Below, in pieces: positions 1 through 8,801 of a DNA stretch of 64,000 nt. The first letter of the stretch is position 1; each line of letters opens with the position of its first letter. The DNA lies in NCBI GenBank assembly GCA_039819545.1, contig JBCBRS010000001.1:62001-126000 (forward strand). The letters run 5' to 3'. The stretch comes from CALLPQ01 sp039819545 (GTDB taxonomy: Bacteria; Pseudomonadota; Alphaproteobacteria; Caulobacterales; Parvularculaceae). The notes beneath the pieces were generated by a model that ran no database searches, was not told the origin of the DNA, and saw nothing but the letters and a program-made list of their open reading frames with translations. The position numbers were made by a program, and so were the translations under genes.

Positions 1-494
1 GAGACGATGATATCGTCAATCGGGCCGCCCTTCACAGAGGATTGCTTGCTCACCCTGATCAGGTTGTCATTATGCCCGACAATAATTGACCAGGCATCGG
101 CGATCCGCGCGCGCTGGCCATAGCCGTCTAGATTGATCGTCCGCTTGATCCGGTCGGCAGCATCTTCAACGCTTGGCGCCAGTTTCAGGATACGCACATC
201 ATCACTGACAATGGTGGCGCCCAGAATATTAGCCGACGCAAAAACCTTGTTGATCATCATCGTATCAATGCGATCGTCGGCGCTGTCTTTCAGGGCAAAG
301 CCCACAAGATTGGCCGCTTCGCCGCGCATATTCAGCCAGACATAATGCTGGTTCGCCACCGACGGGATCATAATCAAAATCTCGGTGATCAAGACTACGA
401 AGACCGTCAGCACAAGGAGCTGTGTGGTTAGGGACCGTCTGACCCACGGGATGATGCCCATCAGGGCAGGGATAATTTTTACGCGGCGTGCCAT
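1..494 (-). CDS. Probable sensor histidine kinase, N-terminal part (runs off the window)
   Basis: An open frame starts with ATG at 494 and runs without a stop to base 1, so only about 164 N-terminal residues are visible. Near residues 20-45 there is one strongly hydrophobic segment (TQLLVLTVFVVLITEILIMI) after a basic stretch. A polar periplasmic-looking region follows, with ILGATIVSDDVRILKLAP and a later WSIIVGHNDNLIRV. This plan, a membrane helix followed by an extracytoplasmic sensing region, is what membrane sensor kinases have, but the HAMP and kinase domains lie outside the window, so the family is inferred. It is transcribed away from the oxidoreductase gene, whose stop is only 12 bp upstream of this start, so the two could share a transcript. 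It could also be another type of membrane receptor. Confidence 0.55.
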   Translation of the reverse strand, partial: MARRVKIIPALMGIIPWVRRSLTTQLLVLTVFVVLITEILIMIPSVANQHYVWLNMRGEAANLVGFALKDSADDRIDTMMINKVFASANILGATIVSDDVRILKLAPSVEDAADRIKRTINLDGYGQRARIADAWSIIVGHNDNLIRVSKQSSVKGGPIDDIIV

Positions 495-506
495 CAGTGT
501 AAAGCC

Positions 507-1940
507 TTAGTCGAAAAGCGATAAGAGTTTGACCACAGACTTTGTGCGTTTTGAGAATAGCGTCTCGGTAAAAAACGCACCGGCCACCCGTTTGGAGGCC
601 TCGCCCCGTGTGGGATAGGGGGCAATATAATTTGTGAAGTCCCTGATCTTCCGGCCATTTGCCACCGCAAGAGCCCAGGGCTGGATCAGATCGCCTGCGT
701 TCTTGCCTACAATCGATGCGCCCAGGATTTTGCCGTTCTTGGCGGTGATCACTTTGACAAGACCCGCCGTGCCCGCCTCGGCGATGGCACGATCATTTTC
801 CTCAAATGACCACCGCTGCACCGAGATCGTCTCACCGGCTTCGCGTGCTTTTTCTTCGCTCATTCCCACATGGGCCAATTCCGGATCGCAGTAGGTAACC
901 CAGGGGGAAATTTTGCTTGCTTTGTTCCGCCCTTTGGACAGCTTGAAAAGCAGATTACGGATGATCAGGCTGGCATGGTACCCGGCCACATGGGTAAATT
1001 GCAGACCGCCCGCCACATCGCCAATGGCGTAGACCCGGTCATTGGCGGTTTGCAGGAAGTCATTTACCTCAATCCCGCGCCCATTGCTGTTAATGCCTGC
1101 GGCGGCCAGATCAAGTTTATCGATATTGGCCCGGCGCCCCACCGCCATCAGCAAGTGCGATCCGCTGATCGTCTTGGGACCGTCCCCGTCGAGGTCAACA
1201 TTGATCACTCCGTCCGTAGACTGACTGACGGCTTTTGCTTTCGTGTTCTCGAGTATGGTTATGCCCTCTTGCGAGAGCGTTTCGCGGACAACGGCCACAA
1301 GCTCAGGGTCATCATTGCCCATGATGCTCGGTGCTGCCTCGATCAGGGTTACTTTGCTGCCGAGACGTGCATGGGCCTGCGCCATTTCAACGCCGATGGG
1401 CCCGCCCCCAACAACAAGCAGATGGTCAGGCTGCGTACGGTTTTCAAAAAGTGTCTCGTTGGTAAGATAGGGGACGTCTTCAATACCGGGAATAGGCGGT
1501 ACGAATGGCGAGGAGCCGGTGGCGACAATAATGAATTTGGCATTGATCACGGTATTGCCCGCCGTCACCTGGCGGGGCCCTGTAAATTTGGCCGTGTCGC
1601 GCAGGACGATGCAGCCGAGCCCTTCGAACCGTTCCTGGCTGTCGTGGGGGGCGATGGTGGCGATCGCGCGGTGCACATGGTCCATGGCGGCGCCATAGTC
1701 AATTTTCGGTGTGCTGGCGTGAATCCCAAAATCGCTTCCCTTACGGATGGATTGGGCAACACTTGCCGCCGTCAACAGGGCTTTCGATGGGACGCAGCCA
1801 TAATTCAGGCAGTCGCCGCCCATTTTGCCGTGTTCAATGAGAACAACGTTTTTGCCAAGCTGGGCCGCGCCCGCGGCGACGGACAGGCCGCCGGATCCGG
1901 CGCCAATAATACAAAGGTCCGTATCGATTGTTTTTGACAT
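507..1940 (-). CDS. MerA-like FAD-dependent pyridine nucleotide-disulfide oxidoreductase
   Basis: A 477-residue flavoprotein of the class I pyridine nucleotide-disulfide reductase family. The FAD-binding GAGSGG motif is at residues 13-18. The redox-active pair C44-x4-C49 lies in GGDCLNYGCVPSKALL. An NAD(P)H-binding VVGGGPIGVEMA follows mid-protein, with YAIGDVAG for the second FAD contact. At the C-terminus the catalytic HxHPT of dihydrolipoamide dehydrogenase is replaced by APYPTRGE, with Tyr where the base His would be. This is the pattern of mercuric-reductase-like and related proteins, so it is not a true Lpd. No N-terminal HMA metal-binding domain is present. The TVP38 gene lies 84 bp upstream on the same strand, a pairing seen in many bacteria. 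The real substrate is not known; I would not call it a mercury reductase. Confidence 0.88.
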   Translation of the reverse strand: MSKTIDTDLCIIGAGSGGLSVAAGAAQLGKNVVLIEHGKMGGDCLNYGCVPSKALLTAASVAQSIRKGSDFGIHASTPKIDYGAAMDHVHRAIATIAPHDSQERFEGLGCIVLRDTAKFTGPRQVTAGNTVINAKFIIVATGSSPFVPPIPGIEDVPYLTNETLFENRTQPDHLLVVGGGPIGVEMAQAHARLGSKVTLIEAAPSIMGNDDPELVAVVRETLSQEGITILENTKAKAVSQSTDGVINVDLDGDGPKTISGSHLLMAVGRRANIDKLDLAAAGINSNGRGIEVNDFLQTANDRVYAIGDVAGGLQFTHVAGYHASLIIRNLLFKLSKGRNKASKISPWVTYCDPELAHVGMSEEKAREAGETISVQRWSFEENDRAIAEAGTAGLVKVITAKNGKILGASIVGKNAGDLIQPWALAVANGRKIRDFTNYIAPYPTRGEASKRVAGAFFTETLFSKRTKSVVKLLSLFD

Positions 1941-2024
1941 GGAATGGATCTTCTAAAAAATGGGCGCTCTGTGCCAGCTGGGTGCACTTACCGGCAACAG
2001 CGATCGCCTCAATTGCGTCAACGA

Positions 2025-2867
2025 TTACGCTGCTTTCTTCTTAAAAAAGCGGTTGTAGATAACGGGGATCAGCGCAACGAGAAACAAGGCGATAAAAGCC
2101 GGTGCAACTTTATCGACCAATGATTCGATCACCGCACTACTATCATCAAGCGAAACAGACGGATCACGGACGAGTTCCGCCACGCCGGCCCCAATCCAGC
2201 TATAGGCAACGGTGCCAGGGATAATGCCAAGCGCGGTCGTGAGCAGATAATCCCGATATTTCGCCCCCAGCAAGGCCGGCGCGATGTTTGCCACCGCGAA
2301 AGGCATTGCGGGCACGAGGCGCAGCAAAAACATGTAGGAAATCGGGCTTTGGCGAAACTCACCTTCCATTTTTTCCACAAACGGCCCTGCAATCTTGCGC
2401 AGGGATGCACCGAGCGAGGTCTTGGCTACAAGGAATAGGATCGACGCCCCGAGGGTTGCCCCCACAACCGTCGCCACAGAGCCAAAGAGTGGCACCCCGA
2501 GCGTAACGCCAAACAGGGCGCCGCCGGCAATCGTCAGGATCCCGCCCGGCACCATAAAGGCCGTTAGCGCTGCATAAAGGACCATATAGGCGGCAAAGAC
2601 GAGGAAGAAGTTTGAAGCAATTTGTGCATCGAGCCAGCCAATATGCTCGCGCAGCGCTTCAAGGCTCAGAAGTTTGTAAGCCCCTGAAAAATAGACAGCC
2701 CCCAAAACCGCCAGGATGGCGAGGAACGGGACTGCTTTCATGATTGCATTACTTTCGCGCCCAGCTTGGCCATTGGTGGGCTGATTGTCAGCAGATTGAT
2801 TGGCGGGATTTGGGGGCGTCGACAGGTCCATAGGGTTTGCATTCGCTTGCGTCATTACTTTCACCAT
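2025..2867 (-). CDS. TVP38/TMEM64 (DedA-like) family inner-membrane protein
   Basis: A 280-residue polytopic membrane protein. A polar N-terminal stretch of about 40 residues rich in Asn, Gln and Pro precedes a first helix (MKAVPFLAILAVLGAVYF), and several further helices follow. The SNARE-associated/DedA core is recognisable by the glycine-rich MVPGGILTIAGGALFG and by LLRLVPAMPFAVANIAPALLG, the conserved R-x3-P-x5-N segment of this family. The end is basic (NRFFKKKAA). DedA-superfamily proteins are linked to lipid-carrier or phospholipid transport across the membrane; the exact role of this branch is unknown. It is probably co-transcribed with the MerA-like gene that follows. A second in-frame ATG four codons later is an alternative start. 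Confidence 0.88.
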   Translation of the reverse strand: MVKVMTQANANPMDLSTPPNPANQSADNQPTNGQAGRESNAIMKAVPFLAILAVLGAVYFSGAYKLLSLEALREHIGWLDAQIASNFFLVFAAYMVLYAALTAFMVPGGILTIAGGALFGVTLGVPLFGSVATVVGATLGASILFLVAKTSLGASLRKIAGPFVEKMEGEFRQSPISYMFLLRLVPAMPFAVANIAPALLGAKYRDYLLTTALGIIPGTVAYSWIGAGVAELVRDPSVSLDDSSAVIESLVDKVAPAFIALFLVALIPVIYNRFFKKKAA

Positions 2868-3243
2868 TATTCATTGGGGCGCGCGAGGGGGTGGGCTGCG
2901 CAATCGGTCATTTCTTGTGGTCTGTTGCTAACAAAACGCGCTCGAGAAGGGATTAAAACTCTCCTCCTTTCCCGTCACAAAGAAGAGAGGGCCGCCGTGA
3001 ACCCCCCGGTATCGCCAAAAATGGACGTTGCAAATTTTTGCAGGCGGTTTCGAAATCCGATCCGAGCCTTTGGCCCAAACGTCAGGACCGTGGCCGTTTG
3101 GGTATGATTTGTCTTGACGGGTGCAGCTGGGATCGCTACCTCCCACGCTCTTATTCTGAGGCCGTTGCGAGGTTGGGGGCCATGGGTACCAGCGCGTTAC
3201 TTGCCTTAGGGCTAAGCTAAAGGCCCAAATAGAGGACAGACCG
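2868..3243. other. Intergenic region between divergent TVP38 and rpmH genes
   Basis: No credible gene is present in these 376 bases. Promoters for the leftward TVP38 unit and the rightward rpmH-rnpA unit must lie here. One candidate for rpmH is TTGACG at 3114-3119 with a weak TACCTC 17 bp downstream at 3137-3142. No DnaA boxes or tRNA-like structures were recognised. Confidence 0.4.
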
Positions 3244-3378
3244 ATGAAACGTACTTATCAGCCGAGCCGTCTGGTTCGCAAACGCCGCCACGGTTTTCGC
3301 GCGCGCAAGGCCACAAAAGCCGGGCGGGCCATTCTTGCACGGCGCCGGGCCAAGGGCCGCAAACGTCTTTCAGCCTGA
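3244..3378 (+). CDS. rpmH: 50S ribosomal protein L34
   Basis: A 44-residue, very basic protein that begins MKRTYQPSRLVRKRRHGF and ends in a GRKRLSA tail, matching L34 over its whole length. L34 is a component of the large ribosomal subunit. The ATG is the only sensible start, and GAGGACAGACCG upstream supplies a weak ribosome-binding site. rnpA begins 75 bp downstream on the same strand, the almost universal bacterial rpmH-rnpA arrangement. Confidence 0.98.
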   Translation: MKRTYQPSRLVRKRRHGFRARKATKAGRAILARRRAKGRKRLSA

Positions 3379-3453
3379 TTTTGCCGCTTCCGGGTGTCGG
3401 CGCTTTGCGCTGCCCCGGTGATCCGGTTGGGTCGCTGCTGTTAGGGTGTTGCG

Positions 3454-3819
3454 ATGATCGCCCGATTGAAAAGACGCGCGCACTTTCTGGCGCTCCGCCA
3501 AAGCCCGGCCGTGGGACGTCCGGGCTTTTTGCTGGTCCGCGGGCACTGTCCTGACCGTAATGCCAGCGCTGTTGCGGAGCCACGCGTCGGCTTTACGGTC
3601 ACGAAAAAGATGGGCAATGCGGTTCGGCGCAATCGGCTGCGTCGCCGCCTCAAGGCAGCCGTTGAGCACCATGCTGCTCTTTTGTCGGAGGACCCGGCTG
3701 ACTATATCCTCATCGCCAGGTCGCGGGCGCTGACCCAGCCGTTTGAGGCATTGTGCGCAGATCTCGCGAAAGCATTGACCCGCCTGCAGCAAAATCGGCA
3801 TAACACCGATCAAGAATAG
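3454..3819 (+). CDS. rnpA: Ribonuclease P protein component
   Basis: A 121-residue basic protein. The family signature is clear: RVGFTVTKKMGNAVRRNRLRRRLKAA contains the RNR motif that contacts the RNase P RNA. The N-terminal LKRRAHFLALR corresponds to the usual RLkkr.dF segment. With the catalytic RNA it removes 5' leaders from pre-tRNAs in the cytoplasm. It lies between rpmH and yidC; the small gene yidD, often found between rnpA and yidC in other bacteria, is not present in the 77-bp gap. Confidence 0.96.
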   Translation: MIARLKRRAHFLALRQSPAVGRPGFLLVRGHCPDRNASAVAEPRVGFTVTKKMGNAVRRNRLRRRLKAAVEHHAALLSEDPADYILIARSRALTQPFEALCADLAKALTRLQQNRHNTDQE

Positions 3820-3896
3820 GGGCTATACGGCACGGCCTTCGCCGATAGCCCGTCATCCGGAACGGCGCTTTATATCCGTTCAACACGAGAGAGCTC

Positions 3897-5846
3897 ATGG
3901 ATCGCAATACGTTATTGGCCATCGTCCTGTCGGCGGCGGTGCTTCTGGTTTGGGAATTGGTGTTTGGCGCCCCGCAGCGCGCAGCGCTGGAGGCAGCGCG
4001 CGAGGCTCGCCAGGCTGAACAAGCGCAAGAAGATCCTACCAGCCGGATTGCACGAGAGGCTGCCAGCCGCAAACTGACGCTAGGTGAAGCCCTGGCTCAG
4101 ACGCCGGACCGGGTTGCGATTGAAACCCCCACACTGCGCGGGTCAATCAATCTGATTGGCGGGCGCTTTGACGATCTGGTGCTCAAGGATTATCGCGAAA
4201 CACTTGATCCGGACAGTGACAATATTCACCTCCTGCAACCCGCAACGGTCGAAGACGCTCAATATATCCAACAGGACTGGCTTTACGGGGCCGCCAGCGA
4301 TGAGCCGCGCAAATGGACCCTCAGTACCGGCACGACCCTGACGCCGGAAACGCCTATTGTCCTGACCCGGCAAGAGGGTGATATCGTCTTTGAAAAAATA
4401 ATCTCCGTAGACGAACAATATATGTTCACGGTGGAACAAACCGCGCGTAATACCGGCGATAATCTTGTCGCGGTGACGCCCTTTGCGCTCGTCATTCAGA
4501 AGGGCATTCCCGACGATCTGAAAGGCGGCGGTATCCTGCATGAGGGTGCGGTGGGGATTGTGGGCGGCAAGCTCTATGATCGCAAATACAAAAAGCTCGC
4601 TAAAGGCAAAACCGTTGACGCCACGGGGACCGGTGGGTGGATCGGGATTACCAATAAATATTGGCTTGCCGCCGCCATCCCGCCACAGGATGTGAGCTTT
4701 GAGGCAAAATATCGGAACAATAATGAGACAGAGACTGCAGCCACCGAGCCGGAGTTCAATACTTATTACACGCTGCCAGCGGTCAATCTGAATGGCGGGC
4801 AGAGTCATAGCGTCAAATCCCATGTCTTCGCTGGCGCTAAAGACGTGGATATCCTACAGGCCTATGAAAAGCCGGTGGAAAAGGGCGGTCTTGGGATACT
4901 CGATTTCGACAAGGCGGTTGATTGGGGCAGTCTGAATTTTCTGACAAGGCCAATTTTCTACGTCCTCAACTTCTTCGGCAATTTGACCGGTAATTTTGGA
5001 ATCGCGATTTTAATTCTGACCCTGATTACGAAGGCAATTTTGTTTCCGCTGGCTAACAAGGGTTATGAATCCATGACCCGCATGAAACAGTTGCAACCCA
5101 AGCTTGAAAAGCTGAAGGAGCGAGCGGGCGAAGATAAGGCCAAGCTGCAACAGGATATGATGGAGCTTTACAAAAAAGAGAACGTCAATCCCATGGCCGG
5201 GTGTCTACCAATCCTGATCCAGATGCCGATCTTTTTTGCGCTCTACAAAACGCTGTTTGTCACCCTTGAATTGCGTCATGAACCGTTTGTCGGGTGGATC
5301 CGCGACCTTTCTGCGCCTGATCCCACCAGTATCTTCAATTTGTTCGGTCTGATCCCGTGGGAGCCGACGGCGCTCCCGCTGATCGGGCCATTCATGGGTC
5401 TGGGTGTGCTGCCCATTTTGATGGGGGTTGCCATGTGGTTTCAGATGTCGCTGAACCCGCCACCTTCCGACCCGACCCAACGCCAGGTTATGGCAATGCT
5501 CCCCTGGATATTCATGTTCCTGTTCTCCAGTTTTGCCGCCGGTCTTGTCATTTACTGGATCTGGAATACGGTTCTGTCGGTTGCTCAACAGGTGATCATT
5601 ATGCGCCGTAACGGCGTTGAGCTTGATCTCAAGGATCGATTCAGCTTTCTGTTCCCGGGTGACAAAACCGTGGCGGCGGGTGCCGCTGCCGCCGGCGCCA
5701 GCGGCGGTACAAATCCGAGCGCCAAAGGCGTGGTCATTGATGCCAAACCCGCAAAGCCGGTAAAGGCGAAGAAAGACAAAGCCAAAAGCATAGACAGCAA
5801 ATCCGCGCAGGCTGAAAAAACTGATACCGGCAGCAGCGATGACTGA
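3897..5846 (+). CDS. yidC: Membrane protein insertase YidC
   Basis: A 649-residue insertase of the Gram-negative type. A first helix (residues about 5-22) is followed by a large periplasmic P1 domain (about residues 50-350). The conserved core then begins with FGIAILILTLITKAILFPLA, continues with YESMTRMKQLQPKLEKLKE and the NVNPMAGCLPILIQMPIFFALY segment, and ends with further helices (about 500-600). A basic residue (TK) occupies the place of the functional Arg of the core groove. The C-terminus has an Ala-rich then Lys-rich cytoplasmic tail of about 65 residues, consistent with ribosome contact. It inserts inner-membrane proteins alone or with SecYEG. Its last 8 bp overlap engB, indicating translational coupling. 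Confidence 0.98.
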   Translation: MDRNTLLAIVLSAAVLLVWELVFGAPQRAALEAAREARQAEQAQEDPTSRIAREAASRKLTLGEALAQTPDRVAIETPTLRGSINLIGGRFDDLVLKDYRETLDPDSDNIHLLQPATVEDAQYIQQDWLYGAASDEPRKWTLSTGTTLTPETPIVLTRQEGDIVFEKIISVDEQYMFTVEQTARNTGDNLVAVTPFALVIQKGIPDDLKGGGILHEGAVGIVGGKLYDRKYKKLAKGKTVDATGTGGWIGITNKYWLAAAIPPQDVSFEAKYRNNNETETAATEPEFNTYYTLPAVNLNGGQSHSVKSHVFAGAKDVDILQAYEKPVEKGGLGILDFDKAVDWGSLNFLTRPIFYVLNFFGNLTGNFGIAILILTLITKAILFPLANKGYESMTRMKQLQPKLEKLKERAGEDKAKLQQDMMELYKKENVNPMAGCLPILIQMPIFFALYKTLFVTLELRHEPFVGWIRDLSAPDPTSIFNLFGLIPWEPTALPLIGPFMGLGVLPILMGVAMWFQMSLNPPPSDPTQRQVMAMLPWIFMFLFSSFAAGLVIYWIWNTVLSVAQQVIIMRRNGVELDLKDRFSFLFPGDKTVAAGAAAAGASGGTNPSAKGVVIDAKPAKPVKAKKDKAKSIDSKSAQAEKTDTGSSDD

Positions 5847-6486
5847 CGCCGATAAAGAGGCGGCGGATCAGGCCATCGAAACTTGCCGTAAGTTATTTGC
5901 CGGGCCTTGTGATTTTATGTTGGGCGTTGTGTCGCTCGAAACCTTGCCTGACGGTGACACCAGCGAGATTGCTTTTGCGGGGCGCTCTAATGTGGGTAAA
6001 TCTTCGCTCCTCAATGCGCTCACGGGACGGAACAATCTTGCCCGCGCTTCAAATACGCCGGGGCGCACCCGGGAGCTGAACTTTTTCAATCTGGGCGACG
6101 TTATGAAGCTTGTTGACCTGCCGGGCTATGGCTATGCGAAGACGTCGCGCAAAACGGCCCACGCGTGGACGCGGCTGACGCGTGACTATCTGCGTGGGCG
6201 GATGGCGCTGCGCCGAGTCTGTCTGCTTGTGGACGCCCGCCACGGATTAAAGGCCTCGGACCTTGAGATTGCCGATCTCCTCGATAAAAGCGCCGTGAAT
6301 TATCAGATCGTCCTGACCAAGACGGATAAGGTTAAACCAACTGATCTTGAAAAAACCTGCGCGGCGACGCGCCGCGCAATCGCCAAACGACCCGCGGCGC
6401 ACCCTGACCTGATGCCCACATCCTCGCAAACTGGCGCCGGACTGCCTGAACTACGAATGGCGTTAGCGGCCTTGGTGGATGCGTAG
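5839..6486 (+). CDS. engB: Ribosome biogenesis GTP-binding protein EngB/YsxC
   Basis: A 215-residue single-domain GTPase. G1 is GRSNVGKSS at about residues 48-56, the switch I region has NTPGRTRELNFF, G3 is DLPGYGYA, and G4 is TKTDK. The spacing and the DLPGYGYA signature are specific to EngB, which acts in late assembly of the 50S subunit. The start overlaps the end of yidC by 8 bp, the standard yidC-engB coupling. The stop lies 13 bp from the convergent stop of the next gene, leaving no room for a separate terminator. Confidence 0.96.
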   Translation: MTDADKEAADQAIETCRKLFAGPCDFMLGVVSLETLPDGDTSEIAFAGRSNVGKSSLLNALTGRNNLARASNTPGRTRELNFFNLGDVMKLVDLPGYGYAKTSRKTAHAWTRLTRDYLRGRMALRRVCLLVDARHGLKASDLEIADLLDKSAVNYQIVLTKTDKVKPTDLEKTCAATRRAIAKRPAAHPDLMPTSSQTGAGLPELRMALAALVDA

Positions 6487-6499
6487 AGTGGGTGGCGGG

Positions 6500-7408
6500 T
6501 CAGTTTGCAAGCCCGTGAAAGGCAAAAAAGGCGTCCAGTACCGCTTGCGGTGCCTCGGTTTGGGGGTAGTGACCAATTTCCTCCAATAGCACTGCATCGG
6601 CGCGGGGCACATTCTCACAGTAATACGTGTAAAGATGCTTTCCGGAAATTGGGTCTTTACCACCATTAATCAGGCGTAAGGGTAGATCGGTTTGTGTCAC
6701 CGCGTTTTCCCAACGCCGTTGATAGGTGAGGCGGTCTTTCATATAGCGCATGGTCTTGTGAAAGACCCGTGTGCCTTGATTATAAGTTATCATTTGCCAA
6801 TGGCCCTCAATCTCCCGCGTTTTTGGCTGGGTGTGTGGGCCAAAGATATCGTTAAAGGTGTTGCGCAGCTTTTGTTGGGAAAGGCGTGCACTGATCAAAG
6901 GGCCGAATGGTGTCAGCGCCATTTTCTGGATCAGGCGCGGGCGATGTCGACCTGGGAAAATACCACCATTCAGGAAACAGACCGACTGCAACCGAAAACT
7001 CAAGGCGCGTTCAGCCTGACGTGCCAGCAGTTCCTGAGCAACCGATACCCCATAATCATGACACAGAATATGAGCTTCGCTAGCGCCGAGTTCGGCCAGC
7101 AACGCTTCTTGAAAATCGGCTTGCTCAATCAGGGAATAGTGATGGTTTTGCGGTTTATCGGAAAGGCCAAAGCCAAGCATATCAATGGCTGCGAGATTAA
7201 AATGCCCGCTCAAGGGTCCCCACAGCGCTGACCAGTCCCAGGAGGAGGTGGGAAACCCGTGGATGAGGAGAAGCCATGGGCGGTCGTTTTGCGTGTCTTC
7301 ATGGACCCAGGTGGCAAAGTCAAAGGGGCCAATCGTCAGAGTACGGTGGTTTGCAATCCACGCGTCAATGGATTGGAGGGCGAGGGCGGGGGCAGTGGTT
7401 TGGGTCAT
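6500..7408 (-). CDS. MEST-like alpha/beta hydrolase (haloalkane dehalogenase/epoxide hydrolase fold)
   Basis: A 302-residue alpha/beta hydrolase. HGFPTSSWDW (residues 50-59) provides the oxyanion region. The nucleophile is Asp118 in ILCHDYGVSVAQELL, so this is an Asp-type enzyme (dehalogenase or epoxide-hydrolase class) and not a Ser esterase. A His near residue 280 (EEIGHYPQTEAP) would complete the triad. Segments such as DMLGFGLSDKP, HHYSLIEQADFQEALL and FLNGGIFPGRHRP closely follow the eukaryotic imprinted-gene product MEST/PEG1, whose substrate is also unknown. Its ATG overlaps the purD stop by 4 bp, so it is translated from the purD transcript. Function beyond hydrolase is not predictable. 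Confidence 0.88.
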   Translation of the reverse strand: MTQTTAPALALQSIDAWIANHRTLTIGPFDFATWVHEDTQNDRPWLLLIHGFPTSSWDWSALWGPLSGHFNLAAIDMLGFGLSDKPQNHHYSLIEQADFQEALLAELGASEAHILCHDYGVSVAQELLARQAERALSFRLQSVCFLNGGIFPGRHRPRLIQKMALTPFGPLISARLSQQKLRNTFNDIFGPHTQPKTREIEGHWQMITYNQGTRVFHKTMRYMKDRLTYQRRWENAVTQTDLPLRLINGGKDPISGKHLYTYYCENVPRADAVLLEEIGHYPQTEAPQAVLDAFFAFHGLAN

Positions 7409-8727
7409 CGTGCCGGGTCCTCCGCCGGTTTCAATCCCGAGCCCGCGTCAAGCGCGCGCCAGCCGATATCACGGCGATAAAAACCGTCCGGCCAATCGAT
7501 AGAGGAAACCCCCCTATAGGCCCGCGCCACAGCCTCCCGCAGGGTCGCGGCTGTGGCGGTCACATTCAGGACCCGGCCGCCGGTATTGGTCAGGGTGTTT
7601 TCCTTCATCCGTGTCCCCGCATGAAAAATAGTAACACCGTCATGGGCGCTTGCGGCCTGAATGCCGGTGATGGTTTGGCCCTTTTCATAGGCACCCGGAT
7701 AGCCCTTTGACGCCATGACAACCAGCGCGCAGGCGTGCGCCGACCATTGGGGGGCAATCGCGGCGCGCATTTCGTCATTACCAAGAGCGCCATCTGCGGC
7801 GGCCTTTAATAAAGGCAAGATATCTGACGTCATCAATCGCATCAGCACCTGACATTCCGGGTCGCCAAACCGCACATTATATTCGATCAGTTTTGGCCCG
7901 TCGGCGGTGACCATCAGCCCGGCAAACAGAACGCCAATGAACGGTGTGCCGCCCGTCTTTAACGCGCCGAGTGTTGGTGCGATAATGTCGGTCATCACGC
8001 GGGCCTCAATCTCCGGGGTGAAGATGGGCGCGGGCGCATAGGCGCCCATGCCCCCGGTATTCGGCCCGGTGTCACCTTCACCGGCGCGTTTATGGTCCTG
8101 CACCCCCAACAGGGGCACCGCGTTTTGCCCATCGCACACAACGAAAAAACTCACCTCCTCGCCGGTCAGGAATTCCTCAATGACAAGGCTTGTCCCTGCA
8201 TCCCCGAATTGACCGGCCAGCATTTGCGTCACAGCCGCGTTGGCCTGTGTCCGGCTGGGGGCGATAATGACGCCCTTTCCAGCGGCAAGACCGTCGGCCT
8301 TGATTACGTAAGGGGCGGTTAGTGTGTCGAGAAAGGCAGCGGCCTCATGGGTGGAGGTGACGCGCGCATATCGCGCCGTGGGGATTTGATGGGCGGCACA
8401 CAAATCCTTCATAAACCCTTTGGAAGTTTCCAGCCGCGCCGCGCCGGCATCAGGACCAAAGCAGGCAATCCCGCGTTTGCGCAGGTGATCGCCCAGCCCC
8501 TCGGCGAGAGGGGCTTCCGGGCCGATCACCGCCAAATCAATCGATTTTGCTTCCGCAAGAGCCACAATTCCGGCTATATCCTCCGCCAAGAACGGCTCGA
8601 CTTTCGCAAGGGTGTCGATACCGGGATTTCCGGGTGAACAAAAAAGCGTGGTGAGCTTCGGGCTTTGCGTAATTTTCCAGGCAAGGGCGTGTTCGCGGCC
8701 ACCGCCGCCCACTAACAGGACTTTCAC
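7405..8727 (-). CDS. purD: Phosphoribosylamine-glycine ligase (GAR synthetase)
   Basis: A protein of about 440 residues starting with a GTG that encodes VKVLLVGGGGREHALAW, the canonical PurD N-terminus. A longer upstream reading to 8811 would add 28 unlike residues and overlap the divergent gene, so I reject it. ATP-grasp features are present: PYVIKADGLAAGKGV, NTGGMGAYAPAP and FIGVLFAGLM, with KLIEYNVRFGDPECQ as the metal-binding segment. The enzyme joins glycine to phosphoribosylamine in de novo purine synthesis. The stop overlaps the start of the MEST-like hydrolase. A 74-bp gap separates its start from the divergent Glu-Pro-repeat gene, and this gap must hold both promoters. Confidence 0.96.
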   Translation of the reverse strand: MKVLLVGGGGREHALAWKITQSPKLTTLFCSPGNPGIDTLAKVEPFLAEDIAGIVALAEAKSIDLAVIGPEAPLAEGLGDHLRKRGIACFGPDAGAARLETSKGFMKDLCAAHQIPTARYARVTSTHEAAAFLDTLTAPYVIKADGLAAGKGVIIAPSRTQANAAVTQMLAGQFGDAGTSLVIEEFLTGEEVSFFVVCDGQNAVPLLGVQDHKRAGEGDTGPNTGGMGAYAPAPIFTPEIEARVMTDIIAPTLGALKTGGTPFIGVLFAGLMVTADGPKLIEYNVRFGDPECQVLMRLMTSDILPLLKAAADGALGNDEMRAAIAPQWSAHACALVVMASKGYPGAYEKGQTITGIQAASAHDGVTIFHAGTRMKENTLTNTGGRVLNVTATAATLREAVARAYRGVSSIDWPDGFYRRDIGWRALDAGSGLKPAEDPAR

Positions 8728-8801
8728 GTGAAGCTCCGTTTGTCTTGTTTTTCTCGGTGCCCGATCGGCGATAGACAGCGCTTGAGTAGGCGCTGTTCGG
8801 A

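Noticed and set aside
870..1937. Long open frame on the plus strand (355 codons) opposite the MerA-like gene
   Set aside because: It is a shadow of the highly supported oxidoreductase on the other strand, has no family motifs and no ribosome-binding site.
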